Shown: in pieces, positions 18,535 to 27,923 of the stretch
How positions within the stretch are numbered: the first letter of the stretch is position 1
Layout of the letters: each line of letters begins with the position of its first letter
DNA from: Roseibium alexandrii DFL-11
Lineage (GTDB): Bacteria; Pseudomonadota; Alphaproteobacteria; Rhizobiales; Stappiaceae
Reading direction: 5' to 3'
DNA: 64,000 bases
Assembly: GCF_000158095.2 (NCBI RefSeq)
Contig: NZ_CM011002.1
Span: 1,813,228 to 1,877,227, forward strand
The notes under the pieces: generated by a model
Database searches by the model: none
Seen by the model: the letters and a program-made list of their open reading frames with translations, nothing else
What the model was told of the DNA's origin: nothing
Program-made: the position numbers and the translations under genes

Positions 18535-19803
18535 ATGACCGCACCACCAAACATAGCTAACTGCTGTTTAACCAATCCCGTTTCATTGAGTGATCCTCCC
18601 ATGTCAGCTGCCGCAATTGATATTTCTGGCACCCACCCCGGATCGGGATCCGGGAACGACGATCTGCAACTGACAGAAAACCTTGAAGAACTGGCTTCCG
18701 AGTGGACCCAGCTCGAGAGCGCTGGGATCGGAAATCCCTATCACGGTTTTCTCTGGTGCAAGGCTTTCCAAAACACATTGGGTACGGCGGAGCGGAGCCG
18801 GCCATTGATTGCGTTGCTGCGATCGGCGGGACGCCCGGTTTTGCTGCTCCCCCTCTCTCTTTTCACAAAGAATGGTGTCCGTGTTCTCACCTTTTTGGGC
18901 GCGCGGATCGGCAATCAGAACACCGGCCTTTGGGATAAGGCCTACTATGAAGCAGTGGGGCCGGAGGCGATCCGTGATGTTCTGCATCAGCTTTGCCAGA
19001 AGAGCAATGCCGATTGTATTGACCTGCAAAACGTTCCTTGCCAATGGAACGGGCGGCCGCACCCTCTGGTCCTGGGCAACGCTCAATTAAGCCCGAACCC
19101 GCTTTACCGAGGGTCTGTCACCGGCACTTTTGAGGATGTTTTCAAAACGTTGCACAGCAAGTCTGCGCGCAAGAACCTCACCCGGAAGCAACGGCACCTT
19201 CAGGACGCCGGTGGTTATGAAATCCGGGTGTGCCAGCAACCGGCGGAAATAGAAGCGGGGCTTGAGGCGTTTCTTGAGCAGCGCGAGGCGCGCGCACAGA
19301 TCACCGGCGTCCCGAATGCTTTTTCCAGCCCAGAGGCGAAGGCGTTTCTGCGTCAGGCAACTCAAAGCCCGGCCCTATCCGTGACGCCGAACAAAATGAG
19401 CGCGCCCCTCAAAATATGGACCCTTTCGGTCTCAACGCAGATCAGGGCAACATATATGTGCGCGCGAGATGGGGGCACACTCCACGCCTATTCGAACAGT
19501 GTAGCGCACGATGAGTTTTTGAAAAATAGCCCCGGATTGGTTTTGATACGAGAGATTGTCGAGAAGATCTGCGCCGACCCGGATACGAAAACGCTCGACC
19601 TTGGCATCGGCGAGGAGCACTACAAGACGAGCTGGACCCGCCCAGAACCCATGTGCGACAGCCGGTACTCCAGAACAGCCAGGGGCAAGATCTATTCTGC
19701 AGTCCAGACGGCAAAAACACGCCTGAAATCGCGCATCCGCAACTCGGACCGGCTGTGGCCGATGATTAAGAAACTCCGGCAGATGCGCGCATCTGGAAAC
19801 TAA
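18535..19803 (+). CDS. GNAT-family acyltransferase (BcsL/CelD-like) of the exopolysaccharide locus
   Basis: The protein has 422 residues, with a double GNAT-like fold of the Acetyltransf_6 type, often named cellulose biosynthesis protein CelD/BcsL. Recognisable segments are GFLWCKAFQNTL in the N-terminal half and the acceptor-side motif TLDLGIGEEHYKTSW near the C terminus. Such enzymes acylate sugars or lipid-linked glycans. The start is uncertain: the ATG at 18535 is used, but an ATG at 18601 would drop a poorly structured 22-residue leader. It is flanked by deacetylase and chain-length genes on the opposite strand. Confidence 0.72.
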   Translation: MTAPPNIANCCLTNPVSLSDPPMSAAAIDISGTHPGSGSGNDDLQLTENLEELASEWTQLESAGIGNPYHGFLWCKAFQNTLGTAERSRPLIALLRSAGRPVLLLPLSLFTKNGVRVLTFLGARIGNQNTGLWDKAYYEAVGPEAIRDVLHQLCQKSNADCIDLQNVPCQWNGRPHPLVLGNAQLSPNPLYRGSVTGTFEDVFKTLHSKSARKNLTRKQRHLQDAGGYEIRVCQQPAEIEAGLEAFLEQREARAQITGVPNAFSSPEAKAFLRQATQSPALSVTPNKMSAPLKIWTLSVSTQIRATYMCARDGGTLHAYSNSVAHDEFLKNSPGLVLIREIVEKICADPDTKTLDLGIGEEHYKTSWTRPEPMCDSRYSRTARGKIYSAVQTAKTRLKSRIRNSDRLWPMIKKLRQMRASGN

Positions 19804-19839
19804 GCTTCCTTAGGCCCTGCCCAACAAATTGGCGCGCAT

Positions 19840-22200
19840 TCAAGCAGCGTGGCCATCTCCATTGCGCCGCGGTCCGGAACCGGGTCCGCCTGCAATGACT
19901 ATCTCCACATCCGCACCGGTGTTATGTGCCAGAAGGTTGGCCGCGCTTTCGAGTTCGTGATTGTGATCAGGTCCACTTGCAGCGATCAGCACACGATCTG
20001 CAAAGCTCAGCATGCGGGCGCTGGCAAGCGTTCCATCGATCGCACCAAGATCCACAACGATGGTGTGGTAGGTCTTCTTGATCGCATCGAGCGCCAGCTT
20101 GAAGCGGTCGGACTCAACCATCTCATCGGTGATCTCGACACGGCCGGCTTCAATAATATGCGCCTTCGACCCGGCATCCCGGTAGACGACCTTGGCAAAT
20201 GGTGCCGCCCCAGAAACAATGTCCGAGAAGCCCTCCGCCCCACGTCCATTGTACTGTTCCGGAAATACTTCAAGAAACAGCGCTGTGTCGCCCTTGTCCG
20301 CAGCACGGCGGGCGAGGTCAAAAGCGAGCCTGTGTGAAAGATCCGGTTCATCAACGCTCAGAACCACGATCCGGCCGGTCGGGTCGACGTCAGAAGCCGC
20401 CTGCGGCCCGCTAGATCGAAGAGGCGCTGCAACCGGGATGGCGACATCATCCTTCTCGGGCTCCTCAACAGGATCGTTCCGGGTTGAACGCATTGTGCCG
20501 AGCCAATCTGGCGCAACGTCTTGGTCATAGTTTCCTTTGCGTTTCGATCGACGACTTTCCGGGCTGCTGGCCTTCCTCGGCGCAGGTACGGGGGCAACTG
20601 TGCTGTCATCGGCGAGATCGGGTTCCGCCCGTGGTTCGTTCGGCTCTGCGCCCGAACCGAATTCACTGCCGAAACTGTAACCTTGGTATCCGCCTGCATA
20701 AGACGGGCCCCACGTAAAAGCCCCACCGGCGTCCCGCGCTGGCGGCATGGGAGCTGATCCGGCTCCCGGATTGGTTGCTCTCTGGGGCTGGGCGGGTGAG
20801 TAAAGAGCCCTACCCGTGAGCAATTCGCGCATGATCACGAAGGCAGTGCCCAAAATGAAGGTGACCAGAGCTGCAATGATGGTGCTGGACACCACTTTCG
20901 GAGAGAAGGGCTCAACCGGCACATTGGCCCGGGAAACGATGCGAGCATCGGCAGGCAGGAGCTGGGACCGCAATCGGGTGTCAGCTTCTTGAAAACTGAG
21001 CAACAACTGGTCGAGTTGCGCAGCCTTTGCATCGGCTTCCCGCTCCAGTTCGCTGAGGCGGGCCTGGTCGGCATTGGATTTCGCCGCAGCGACTTTCAGT
21101 TCGTCAAGGCGCCGCTCGAGGGCCAGCGCCTGCTGGCTTGCGACTCGCGCGTCATTCTCCAGACCTTCCAGCACTTTCAGAGCTTCGGAGCGAATCTGCC
21201 GGTCATAGTCACTGAGTTGGGATTGCAGGGCTTTGATCTGCGGGTGGTTGGGCAAAAGCGTGATCGACAGCTCGGCGATGTTGGACTGGATTTCAACCTG
21301 GCGTTCGCGCAAACGCTGGATCAGCTGGGAATTCAGGACATCCGTTGCGGTCTCCAAGGAGCCACCGGAGTTTAGAAGCTCGCGAATCAGCTCGGCCTTG
21401 GCCTGCGCCTCCGCTTTCGCAGCTTGCGCCGAAGAATAGTCGCTGCTCGTATCCGCCAACTGCTGCTGATTAAGAGGGATGTTGTCCGCACCGATCAACA
21501 GGTCGGCCCGCGCCCTGAAATCTGCGACGGCTTGGCGGGCCGATTGCACCTTCTTTCGCAGTTCGACAATTTGCGGTTCCAAGGCAGCAGATGTGATTTC
21601 TGTCGTCTGCCGTTTGGCGCTGGACTGCAGCTCCAGAAACTCGTCGACAATCGCGTTTGCGACTTCGGAGGCCAAAAGCGGATCTTCAGACGCATAGTCG
21701 ACGGCGATAACACGCGATTCGTCGAGACGATAGACTTCCAGGTTTTCGTAGTAATGCTTGAGCACGCGTTCTTCGGCAGAGTCGCCTGAAGGCTCACGAT
21801 CAAATCCAAAAATTGTCAGAACCTTATCAAGAAAAGACATCCCTCCGCGGGCACCGAACTCCGGTACGGCGGCGAGACCCATCTTCCGGACGACCTTGCG
21901 GGCAAGGTCTGTTGCCATCAAGAGCTGGATCTGACTGGCAACGCCCTCGGTATCCAGCAAAGCGCGCTCACCTTCAACACCGCGGGTCCCGCCCGGAATG
22001 TTGATATCCGTGCTTTCGATCAGAACCCGAGCCTCGCCCATGTATTTGGGTGCAACGAATTGCAGGGCGATTAAAACGACCATCGTCATCAAGAGGGTCA
22101 AAGGGACCAGCCACAGCAATGACCGCGCCAAAGCCTTCAAAAGCCCGCCGAGATCCAACGCCATATCGTCGTCTGTGTAGGTCTGCCGCCCAGATTCCAT
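19840..22200 (-). CDS. Exopolysaccharide chain-length/export protein (GumC/Wzc family) with degenerate kinase domain
   Basis: This 786-residue inner-membrane protein has a Wzz domain (transmembrane helices near residues 25-47 and 465-485), a long periplasmic coiled coil rich in Q, A, E and R, and a cytoplasmic C-terminal BY-kinase-like domain. The C-terminal domain begins IVVLSVDEPDLSHRLAFDLA where a Walker A lysine loop would be expected, so ATP binding looks lost. A Walker B-like IVVDLGAIDG is kept. The tyrosine cluster typical of active kinases is absent from the C terminus. A proline- and acid-rich linker joins the parts. It probably works with the divergent Wza lipoprotein in polymer export. 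Confidence 0.85.
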   Translation of the reverse strand: MESGRQTYTDDDMALDLGGLLKALARSLLWLVPLTLLMTMVVLIALQFVAPKYMGEARVLIESTDINIPGGTRGVEGERALLDTEGVASQIQLLMATDLARKVVRKMGLAAVPEFGARGGMSFLDKVLTIFGFDREPSGDSAEERVLKHYYENLEVYRLDESRVIAVDYASEDPLLASEVANAIVDEFLELQSSAKRQTTEITSAALEPQIVELRKKVQSARQAVADFRARADLLIGADNIPLNQQQLADTSSDYSSAQAAKAEAQAKAELIRELLNSGGSLETATDVLNSQLIQRLRERQVEIQSNIAELSITLLPNHPQIKALQSQLSDYDRQIRSEALKVLEGLENDARVASQQALALERRLDELKVAAAKSNADQARLSELEREADAKAAQLDQLLLSFQEADTRLRSQLLPADARIVSRANVPVEPFSPKVVSSTIIAALVTFILGTAFVIMRELLTGRALYSPAQPQRATNPGAGSAPMPPARDAGGAFTWGPSYAGGYQGYSFGSEFGSGAEPNEPRAEPDLADDSTVAPVPAPRKASSPESRRSKRKGNYDQDVAPDWLGTMRSTRNDPVEEPEKDDVAIPVAAPLRSSGPQAASDVDPTGRIVVLSVDEPDLSHRLAFDLARRAADKGDTALFLEVFPEQYNGRGAEGFSDIVSGAAPFAKVVYRDAGSKAHIIEAGRVEITDEMVESDRFKLALDAIKKTYHTIVVDLGAIDGTLASARMLSFADRVLIAASGPDHNHELESAANLLAHNTGADVEIVIAGGPGSGPRRNGDGHAA

Positions 22201-22396
22201 ATTACTTCTCTCCAGATACGCGGCGAATAATGTCTGATTATGGTAAGCGTTCGGTTAAGCTTCAACACGGCTGGCTGGAACAGCCGTTAATTTGTGTATA
22301 CGCATTATTGACAGGCCATCTGTTCGCTTCATTCCGCATTCACCCTCAATTAACCATACCTTGCGATCCTCTTGCCGAATTGTAGGAGAGTCGTTG
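22201..22396. promoter_or_regulatory. Divergent promoter region of the chain-length and Wza genes, with inverted repeat
   Basis: Both export genes read away from this 196-base region. It contains a perfect 7-bp inverted repeat, ACGGCTG and CAGCCGT, at 22267-22287 with a 7-base spacer, which could be an operator or a small hairpin. AGGAG at 22384-22388 is the ribosome-binding site of the Wza-like gene. No promoter elements are assigned with certainty. Confidence 0.4.
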
Positions 22397-22954
22397 ATGC
22401 GAATGAGAGCGCTTCTGGTACCGGCCTTGTGCCTGGGACTTGCTGCGTGCAGTGGGTACCGGCAACCGCCGACAGCGTTTCATGAAACTTTGACCCAGCC
22501 GTATCGCCTGGATTCCAGCGACCGGTTGCGCATTATTGTGTTCGGTCAGGACGATCTCTCCAACACCTATGTCATTGACCAAGCTGGATATATTTCATTC
22601 CCGCTGGTCGGAAGCGTCGCCGCGCGCGGCAAAACCCAACAAGGACTTGCGGCTGAAATTTCTGCCAAACTGCGCCAGGGCTATATCCGTGATCCTGACG
22701 TCTCCGTTGAGGTGGACACCTACCGTCCGATCTTTGTCATGGGCGAGGTGCAAAACGCGGGCCAATATAACTACGTCGCAGGCATGACAGTCCAGAACGC
22801 GATCGCTACTGCCGGTGGATTCAGCTCTCGGGCCCGCCAGGAAGACGTCGATATCACCCGCCAGATTAACGGTGAAATTCTAAACGGACGCGTTCCGATT
22901 TCGGATCCTGTCCGACCCGGGGACACGATTTACGTTCGGGAACGGTATTTTTGA
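22397..22954 (+). CDS. Polysaccharide export lipoprotein (Wza/GumB/ExoF type)
   Basis: The protein has 185 residues and begins with a lipoprotein signal (MRMRALLVPALCLGLAAC) whose lipobox ends at the cysteine of LAAC. A Poly_export domain (YRLDSSDRLRIIVFGQDDLS) is followed by a SLBB segment (FVMGEVQNAGQYNYVAGMTV, then AIATAGGF). It is the short form, which builds the outer-membrane export channel. The ATG at 22397 is chosen because it opens the lipobox signal and follows AGGAG; the longer in-frame extension has no signal. The glycosyltransferase gene follows after 105 bases. Confidence 0.9.
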   Translation: MRMRALLVPALCLGLAACSGYRQPPTAFHETLTQPYRLDSSDRLRIIVFGQDDLSNTYVIDQAGYISFPLVGSVAARGKTQQGLAAEISAKLRQGYIRDPDVSVEVDTYRPIFVMGEVQNAGQYNYVAGMTVQNAIATAGGFSSRARQEDVDITRQINGEILNGRVPISDPVRPGDTIYVRERYF

Positions 22955-23059
22955 CAAGCCGCGAGTTAACCGCGGACTCATTTCCCTTTGCTAGGGTGCA
23001 TCCTGACTGCTGAACGGGCTCAACAAGAAGCCTGAAAGCAAAAACAGGGATATTGCACC

Positions 23060-24289
23060 ATGACAACGCCTCCAATGCGGATCGTGCATTGCGTCCGCGC
23101 GCCGGTCGGCGGAATTTTCCGTCATGTCCGCGATCTGGCTCGCTGCCAGGAAGCTTTAGGACACAAGGTTGGCCTTATATGCGACAGCACAACGGGCGGC
23201 GCCTTTGAAGATGCCCAAATCGAAGAGCTGCGCTCGACGTTGTCCTTGGGGCTCGCCCGGTTTCCCATGCGCCGCCAACTCACGGTTCAGGATTTCTCGG
23301 CAACCCTCGCACTATACAGACATATCAGGGACCTGAAACCCACGGTCCTGCACGGGCATGGCGCAAAAGGCGGTGCCTATGCCCGCCTGATCGGCACGTA
23401 TCTCGGGCTGCGGGGCCAGAAACCAGCACGCATCTACTCCCCGCACGGGGGCAGCCTGCACTATCATCCGCACAGGCTTGAGGGCCGTGTCTATCACACG
23501 CTCGAACGCCTTCTGGGGCGGATAACCGACGGCCTGATTTTTGTCTCCGATTATGAAAGCGCTGCTTATGAGACAAAGATAGGCTCAGCAAGCGCTACAA
23601 ACCGCATCGTCTACAACGGACTGTCCAAACAAGACTTCGAGCCGGTTAGTGCAAATGAGGACGCAGCCGACTTTGTCTTCATCGGCATGTTACGTGATCT
23701 AAAGGGACCGGACCTCTTTATCGAAGCGCTTTACAATTTGCGCCTGAAGCTCGGGCGAGCACCGTCTGCTATCCTTGTTGGAGATGGCCCGGACGAAGCG
23801 CGATACCGCGAAATGGTTGAGAAGCTCGGCTTGACCGGGGCCGTGACCTTCACAGGTCCGATGAAAGCGCGTGAGGCCTTCAAACTTGCAAAAACGGTCG
23901 TTATTCCATCGCGGGCCGAGGCCATGCCTTACATCATTTTGGAGACGGTCGCGGCACAAAGTCCCCTTATTGCGACCCGCGCAGGCGGTATTCCAGAAAT
24001 TTTCGGTAAGTTTGCCAACCGCCTCATCTAACCTGGTCACATCACACAATTGACGCTTGCCATGGAAGACGCCCTGGCAAACCCTGAGAAGAAACAGGCA
24101 GAAGCCGTTGAAATGCGGCCCTGTCTTGCGGAGACCTTTTCCACGGATTTGATGACCGATCGCATCAATTCGGTCTACATGGATGCACTGGGGATCGCGC
24201 CAAGCGACGTCCCGGCCCAACAATCTGAGCTCACGGCCAATCAAGCCACTTCCCTTTCATCTGTCTATGCGAGATCGAGCCAGCGATAA
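23060..24289 (+). pseudogene. GT4 glycosyltransferase interrupted by an in-frame TAA codon
   Basis: The frame is intact for 409 codons except for one TAA at 24029-24031. The first part has GT-B features: an N-terminal GGIFRHVRDLARC glycine loop and a C-terminal nucleotide-sugar site PSRAEAMPYIILETVAAQSP with AGGIPEIF. After the stop, the same frame continues with PGHITQ and then about 79 further residues, which look like the normal C-terminal helix of GT4 enzymes (RLI-x-PGD pattern). The stop overlaps the next gene's ATG by one base (TAATG), as expected for one original cistron. If real, the nonsense codon removes about 85 residues and probably inactivates the enzyme. A sequencing error is the alternative. 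Confidence 0.8.
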
Positions 24290-25902
24290 TGAGCGAACCC
24301 GCATACGATAGAGCCGAACAGGGGACGGCAGCCAGCGCACCAACGCCCGCCGCTCAACCGGGCGTCAGGGGACACCTTGAAAACCGGCTGCGCCAATCTC
24401 CTCTGGCATCAAGAGAAGCGACCAAGATCTCGTTTGAAGATTTTGCGAACACCAATCTGTCGCTTGATGCGCTTGATATAGCCAGAAATCTCGGAACACG
24501 TGGTGTTTCCGTTCCGGTGCTCGGCGGCACGGTTCGCCTTTTTGATGTCCTGATCATTCTTGCATCAGCCGGGATCGCACTTTTGACCGGGCCCGGCGCT
24601 GGTAGTCCGACCGGCATCCATGCGCTCGCTGCTGGCTTGGCAGTCCTTTTCACGCTCGCCTTCTTTCAAGCGTCCGATGTCTACCAGGTTCCGGTCATGC
24701 GTCAGCGCCTGGCCCAAATCGGCCGGGTGTCGGCAGGCTGGACACTGGTCTTCGCAATGTTCGCTGTTTTACGAAGTGCGACTGGTATTGGGTCCAGTGT
24801 CTCTGACGCCTGGATTGGGGCCTGGTACAGTATGGGCCTCGTCAGCCTTTGCATCTCACGGCTCGTGCTCTCGCGGTTGGTGCGGGGCTGGACGAAATCT
24901 GGAAGCCTTGAACGGCGCGCGATCATTGTTGGCGGCGGCACCGCTGCGCAGGAACTGATCCACGATCTCGAAGCCCAGTCGGACAACGACATTCGGATCT
25001 GCGGCATCTTTGACGACCGTTCCAACGACCGGTCTCCGCCGGTTGTGGCCGGCTACCCGAAACTCGGCAACATCAGCGCTCTTGTTGAATTTGCCCGCCT
25101 TGCCCGCATCGACATGCTGATTGTCTGCATTCCCCTGCGCGCAGAAAAACGTGTGCTGGAGCTTTTGAAAACCCTCTGGGTTCTACCGGTCGACATCCGT
25201 CTGTCGGCACACACCGACAAGGTGCGGTTCCGTGATCGGGGCACGTCTTTTATCGGAACAGTGCCCTTCGTCGATGTCGCTGAAAAGCCGATCGCCGATT
25301 GGGATATGGTTGCCAAGCGCATCTTCGATGTTGTTTTCTCAGTAATCGCGATTGTTTGTCTTGCACCGGTGATGATCGGAACGATCATTGCCATTAAGCT
25401 GGACAGCAAGGGCCCAGTCATCTTCCGGCAGAAGCGGTATGGCTTCAACAACGAAATCATTGAAGTATTGAAGTTCCGATCCATGTACACGGATATGGCA
25501 GACCCGGATGCAAAGAAGGTGGTGACCAAAGGCGACCCCCGGGTGACAAAGGTTGGGCGTATCATCCGCAAGACCTCGATCGATGAGCTGCCGCAGCTGT
25601 TCAACGTGCTTGCCGGAAGCCTGTCCCTTGTGGGACCCCGCCCCCATGCGGTCAATGCCCACACCAACAACGAGACCTGGGACGACGTGGTTGACGGTTA
25701 TTTCGCGCGCCATAAGGTCAAGCCGGGGGTGACCGGCTGGGCACAAATCAATGGCTGGCGCGGAGAAGTCGACACACCTGAGAAGATCCAGAAGCGCGTT
25801 GAATGCGACGTCTATTACATTGAGAACTGGTCGATCCTGTTTGATCTGAAGATCCTGTTCTTGACGCCCTTGAAGCTGCTGAACACGGAGAATGCCTATT
25901 GA
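24289..25902 (+). CDS. Undecaprenyl-phosphate sugar phosphotransferase (WcaJ/ExoY-type)
   Basis: This 537-residue protein starts exopolysaccharide repeat-unit synthesis by moving a sugar-1-phosphate to undecaprenyl phosphate. The N-terminal half has four hydrophobic segments and a CoA-binding-like Rossmann domain (AIIVGGGTAAQELIHDLEAQ). The C-terminal bacterial sugar transferase domain begins with the membrane hairpin KRIFDVVFSVIAIV. It then shows GPVIFRQKRYGFNN, the KFRSM motif, RKTSIDELPQLFNVL, SLVGPRPHA and GVTGWAQINGWRGE. All signature motifs look intact. Its ATG overlaps the stop of the upstream glycosyltransferase by one base and its stop overlaps the next start by four bases, so the three are translated as an operon. 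Confidence 0.92.
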   Translation: MSEPAYDRAEQGTAASAPTPAAQPGVRGHLENRLRQSPLASREATKISFEDFANTNLSLDALDIARNLGTRGVSVPVLGGTVRLFDVLIILASAGIALLTGPGAGSPTGIHALAAGLAVLFTLAFFQASDVYQVPVMRQRLAQIGRVSAGWTLVFAMFAVLRSATGIGSSVSDAWIGAWYSMGLVSLCISRLVLSRLVRGWTKSGSLERRAIIVGGGTAAQELIHDLEAQSDNDIRICGIFDDRSNDRSPPVVAGYPKLGNISALVEFARLARIDMLIVCIPLRAEKRVLELLKTLWVLPVDIRLSAHTDKVRFRDRGTSFIGTVPFVDVAEKPIADWDMVAKRIFDVVFSVIAIVCLAPVMIGTIIAIKLDSKGPVIFRQKRYGFNNEIIEVLKFRSMYTDMADPDAKKVVTKGDPRVTKVGRIIRKTSIDELPQLFNVLAGSLSLVGPRPHAVNAHTNNETWDDVVDGYFARHKVKPGVTGWAQINGWRGEVDTPEKIQKRVECDVYYIENWSILFDLKILFLTPLKLLNTENAY

Positions 25903-27191
25903 CCGTTTGGGCCGCCCAAGACGGGCGGGCGCTGACGGCCCCGCCCCCGTTCGGCCTGTCGGTCAGATCGCTGGGCACTGGCGCATTGTGGCTGGCGGCC
26001 TTCCTGTCAGCTTTCGTGATCGAAGAACCCGCTCCATATGAGCTCTACATGGTGGCGCTCACCGTTATCTGGCTCGCGTGCGGGCTCAAGTTGCGCCGCG
26101 AGTTTGCACCGCTGATCGTCCTGATGATGGTGTTTACAGCCGGCGGCCTTGCTTCCGTGCCGTTCGCGGAAGATTTTGGCGATGCGCTCATGTATGCCGC
26201 CGTTTCCGGATTTCTTGCGATCACGGCGATCTTTTACGCCGCGATCCTGAGCGACAAACCCGAACGCAGCCGGATCATTGAGCGCGGCTACATCATTGGT
26301 GCGGTGATTGCCGCTCTGTTCGGGATTGCCGGCTATTTCAACCTGTTTCCAGGAGCCGAGTATTTTACCCGTTTCGACCGCGCTCGCGGAACCTTTCAGG
26401 ATCCGAACGTGTTTGGGCCGTTCCTGGTTCTGCCAACCCTTCTGCTAATACAGAGATTGTTGCGCGGCCCCACCTTGCGCAATCTCCATGTCTTGCTGCC
26501 GTTGAGCATCCTGCTTTTGGGAATTTTCTTGAGTTTCTCACGCGGTGCCTGGGGTGTGCTGCTGGCGTCCCTGATGCTGCTTTACACGATCCAGCTGGTG
26601 ACCGAACAGAACCTTGCCCGCCGGGGCCGGCTGATCCTGATCGGCATGGCCGGCGTCTTCTTCTGTGCGCTTCTCATGACAGTCGCCTTGTCGTTCGAGG
26701 TGGTCTCCGACATGTTTTCCCAGCGGGCACGTCTGGTGCAGGACTATGACGGCGGACGCCTTGGCCGTTTTGCCCGCTATGCCATCGGCTTCCAGCTGGT
26801 GATGGAGCATCCTCTGGGCCTTGGCGCGCTGGAGTTCGGCAAGACATTCGGTGAGGATGAGCACAATGTTTACCTGAAGGCCTTCACCACCTACGGCTGG
26901 ATGGGGGGCATTGCCTATATCGTCATGGCCATTTGGACCGCATGTGCGTTCCTTCCGCTGATCTTCAAATCCCGCCCGTGGACCCCGTTCATTCAGGCAG
27001 TGTTCGCAGTTTTTGTCGCGCACTTGTTGCTGTCCGTCGTCATCGACACCGATCACTGGCGGCATTTGTTCATGCTCTATGGCCTTGCCTGGGGGCTGAT
27101 CGCAGCAGACAAGCTGGAACGGCGCAATTGGCGGCGCAGCGCTCTGCAGACCCCCCACTCCTGTTTGACATCAAGAGCTTCTAAGCGCTGA
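25899..27191 (+). CDS. O-antigen ligase/polymerase family protein (Wzy-like)
   Basis: This 430-residue membrane protein has about eleven hydrophobic segments. The Wzy_C (O-antigen ligase) domain shows RARGTFQDPNVFGPFL and LSFSRGAWGVLLA, followed by a periplasmic loop and GEDEHNVYLKAFTTYGWMG, with the conserved histidine. It begins with TTG in a TTGA overlap with the stop of the sugar transferase gene. Given the exopolysaccharide neighbours, polymerase (Wzy) is more likely than lipopolysaccharide ligase (WaaL), but the two cannot be separated by sequence. No flippase gene is in view. Confidence 0.82.
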   Translation: MTVWAAQDGRALTAPPPFGLSVRSLGTGALWLAAFLSAFVIEEPAPYELYMVALTVIWLACGLKLRREFAPLIVLMMVFTAGGLASVPFAEDFGDALMYAAVSGFLAITAIFYAAILSDKPERSRIIERGYIIGAVIAALFGIAGYFNLFPGAEYFTRFDRARGTFQDPNVFGPFLVLPTLLLIQRLLRGPTLRNLHVLLPLSILLLGIFLSFSRGAWGVLLASLMLLYTIQLVTEQNLARRGRLILIGMAGVFFCALLMTVALSFEVVSDMFSQRARLVQDYDGGRLGRFARYAIGFQLVMEHPLGLGALEFGKTFGEDEHNVYLKAFTTYGWMGGIAYIVMAIWTACAFLPLIFKSRPWTPFIQAVFAVFVAHLLLSVVIDTDHWRHLFMLYGLAWGLIAADKLERRNWRRSALQTPHSCLTSRASKR

Positions 27192-27305
27192 TCCTCACCC
27201 TCCTGACGCTTCTTCCGGTGCGTGCGACAAGCTGGGCAAAACCATTGGACGCCTGCCAACAAGTATCTTGCGCAGGGATTGCGAACGCGATAGTTAGGGC
27301 GTGTT

Positions 27306-27382
27306 CGGGCAGTAGCGCAGCCTGGTAGCGCACTTCACTGGGGGTGAAGGGGTCGTCGGTTCAAATCCGGCCTGCCCGACCA
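27306..27382 (+). tRNA. tRNA-Pro (anticodon GGG)
   Basis: The 77-nt sequence folds as a complete cloverleaf. The acceptor stem is CGGGCAG with CTGCCCG. The D stem is GCGC/GCGC. The anticodon stem is CTTCA with TGAAG, around loop CTGGGGG with anticodon GGG at positions 34-36 and G at 37. The T arm is GTCGG-TTCAAAT-CCGGC, the discriminator is A, and CCA is encoded. G37 agrees with proline tRNAs. Confidence 0.96.
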
Positions 27383-27466
27383 ACAATTTCAAAAGTATTT
27401 CCTTTATGCACTGTCTGGATTCCGTCTGATGGACTGATCAAGACTGCAGACCTTTCCTGTCACGAC

Positions 27467-27913
27467 TTAAGTCAGATTTGGAAGCGTTCCAGCAACGAGC
27501 CGATTTAGCAGCTTGGATAGGCTTTCCAGTTCAGCCATGGCCCACCGGTCCCCGAACGCGTCACGCGCGTGCTTTGCAAAAGTCACTTTCGCCTCTCCCA
27601 ATCTGGTCGCTCCCGCCTTGGCAAGAACAACATAGGCCAATCGCGCATCCCGGTTGTCGGCCTCACGCGTCACTAGTCCAAGTTTTTCCATCGGGGCGAC
27701 CATCCGCGTAACCGTGGAGGCACTGACATACATGCGCTTGGCAAGCTCAACACGGGACAGCCGATTGAGGGGTGCTCTTTGCAGATGCATGAGCAAAAAA
27801 TACTCATTCACGGAAAGACCGTGAACAGCGGAAAACTCACCTGAGAGCTTCGCCCGAAACTCATCTGCCGATTGCATAAGTCTCAGTGCGTTGATTGTGC
27901 AAATATCTTCCAT
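27467..27913 (-). CDS. MarR-family transcriptional regulator
   Basis: This 148-residue regulator shows the MarR winged helix. LSVNEYFLLMHLQR leads into SRVELAKRMYVSASTVTRMV (recognition helix), then LGLVTREADNRDARLAYV, the basic wing with its D-x-R-D-x-R-like pattern. It is divergent from the ABA4-like gene at 28000. Between them lies a near-perfect 17-bp inverted repeat, so it most likely represses itself and that gene. The ligand is unknown. An N-terminal cysteine in the first helix could be redox-sensitive, but nothing more supports that. Confidence 0.87.
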   Translation of the reverse strand: MEDICTINALRLMQSADEFRAKLSGEFSAVHGLSVNEYFLLMHLQRAPLNRLSRVELAKRMYVSASTVTRMVAPMEKLGLVTREADNRDARLAYVVLAKAGATRLGEAKVTFAKHARDAFGDRWAMAELESLSKLLNRLVAGTLPNLT

Positions 27914-27923
27914 TGGGCTTTTC

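Noticed and set aside
24029..24031. Programmed read-through or recoding of TAA in the glycosyltransferase
   Set aside because: TAA is not used for selenocysteine or pyrrolysine insertion, and there is no stem-loop or unusual context after it. A nonsense mutation or sequence error is simpler.
27306..27466. tRNA-Pro as an integration site of a genomic island
   Set aside because: No repeat of the tRNA 3' end and no integrase gene were seen in the following DNA.
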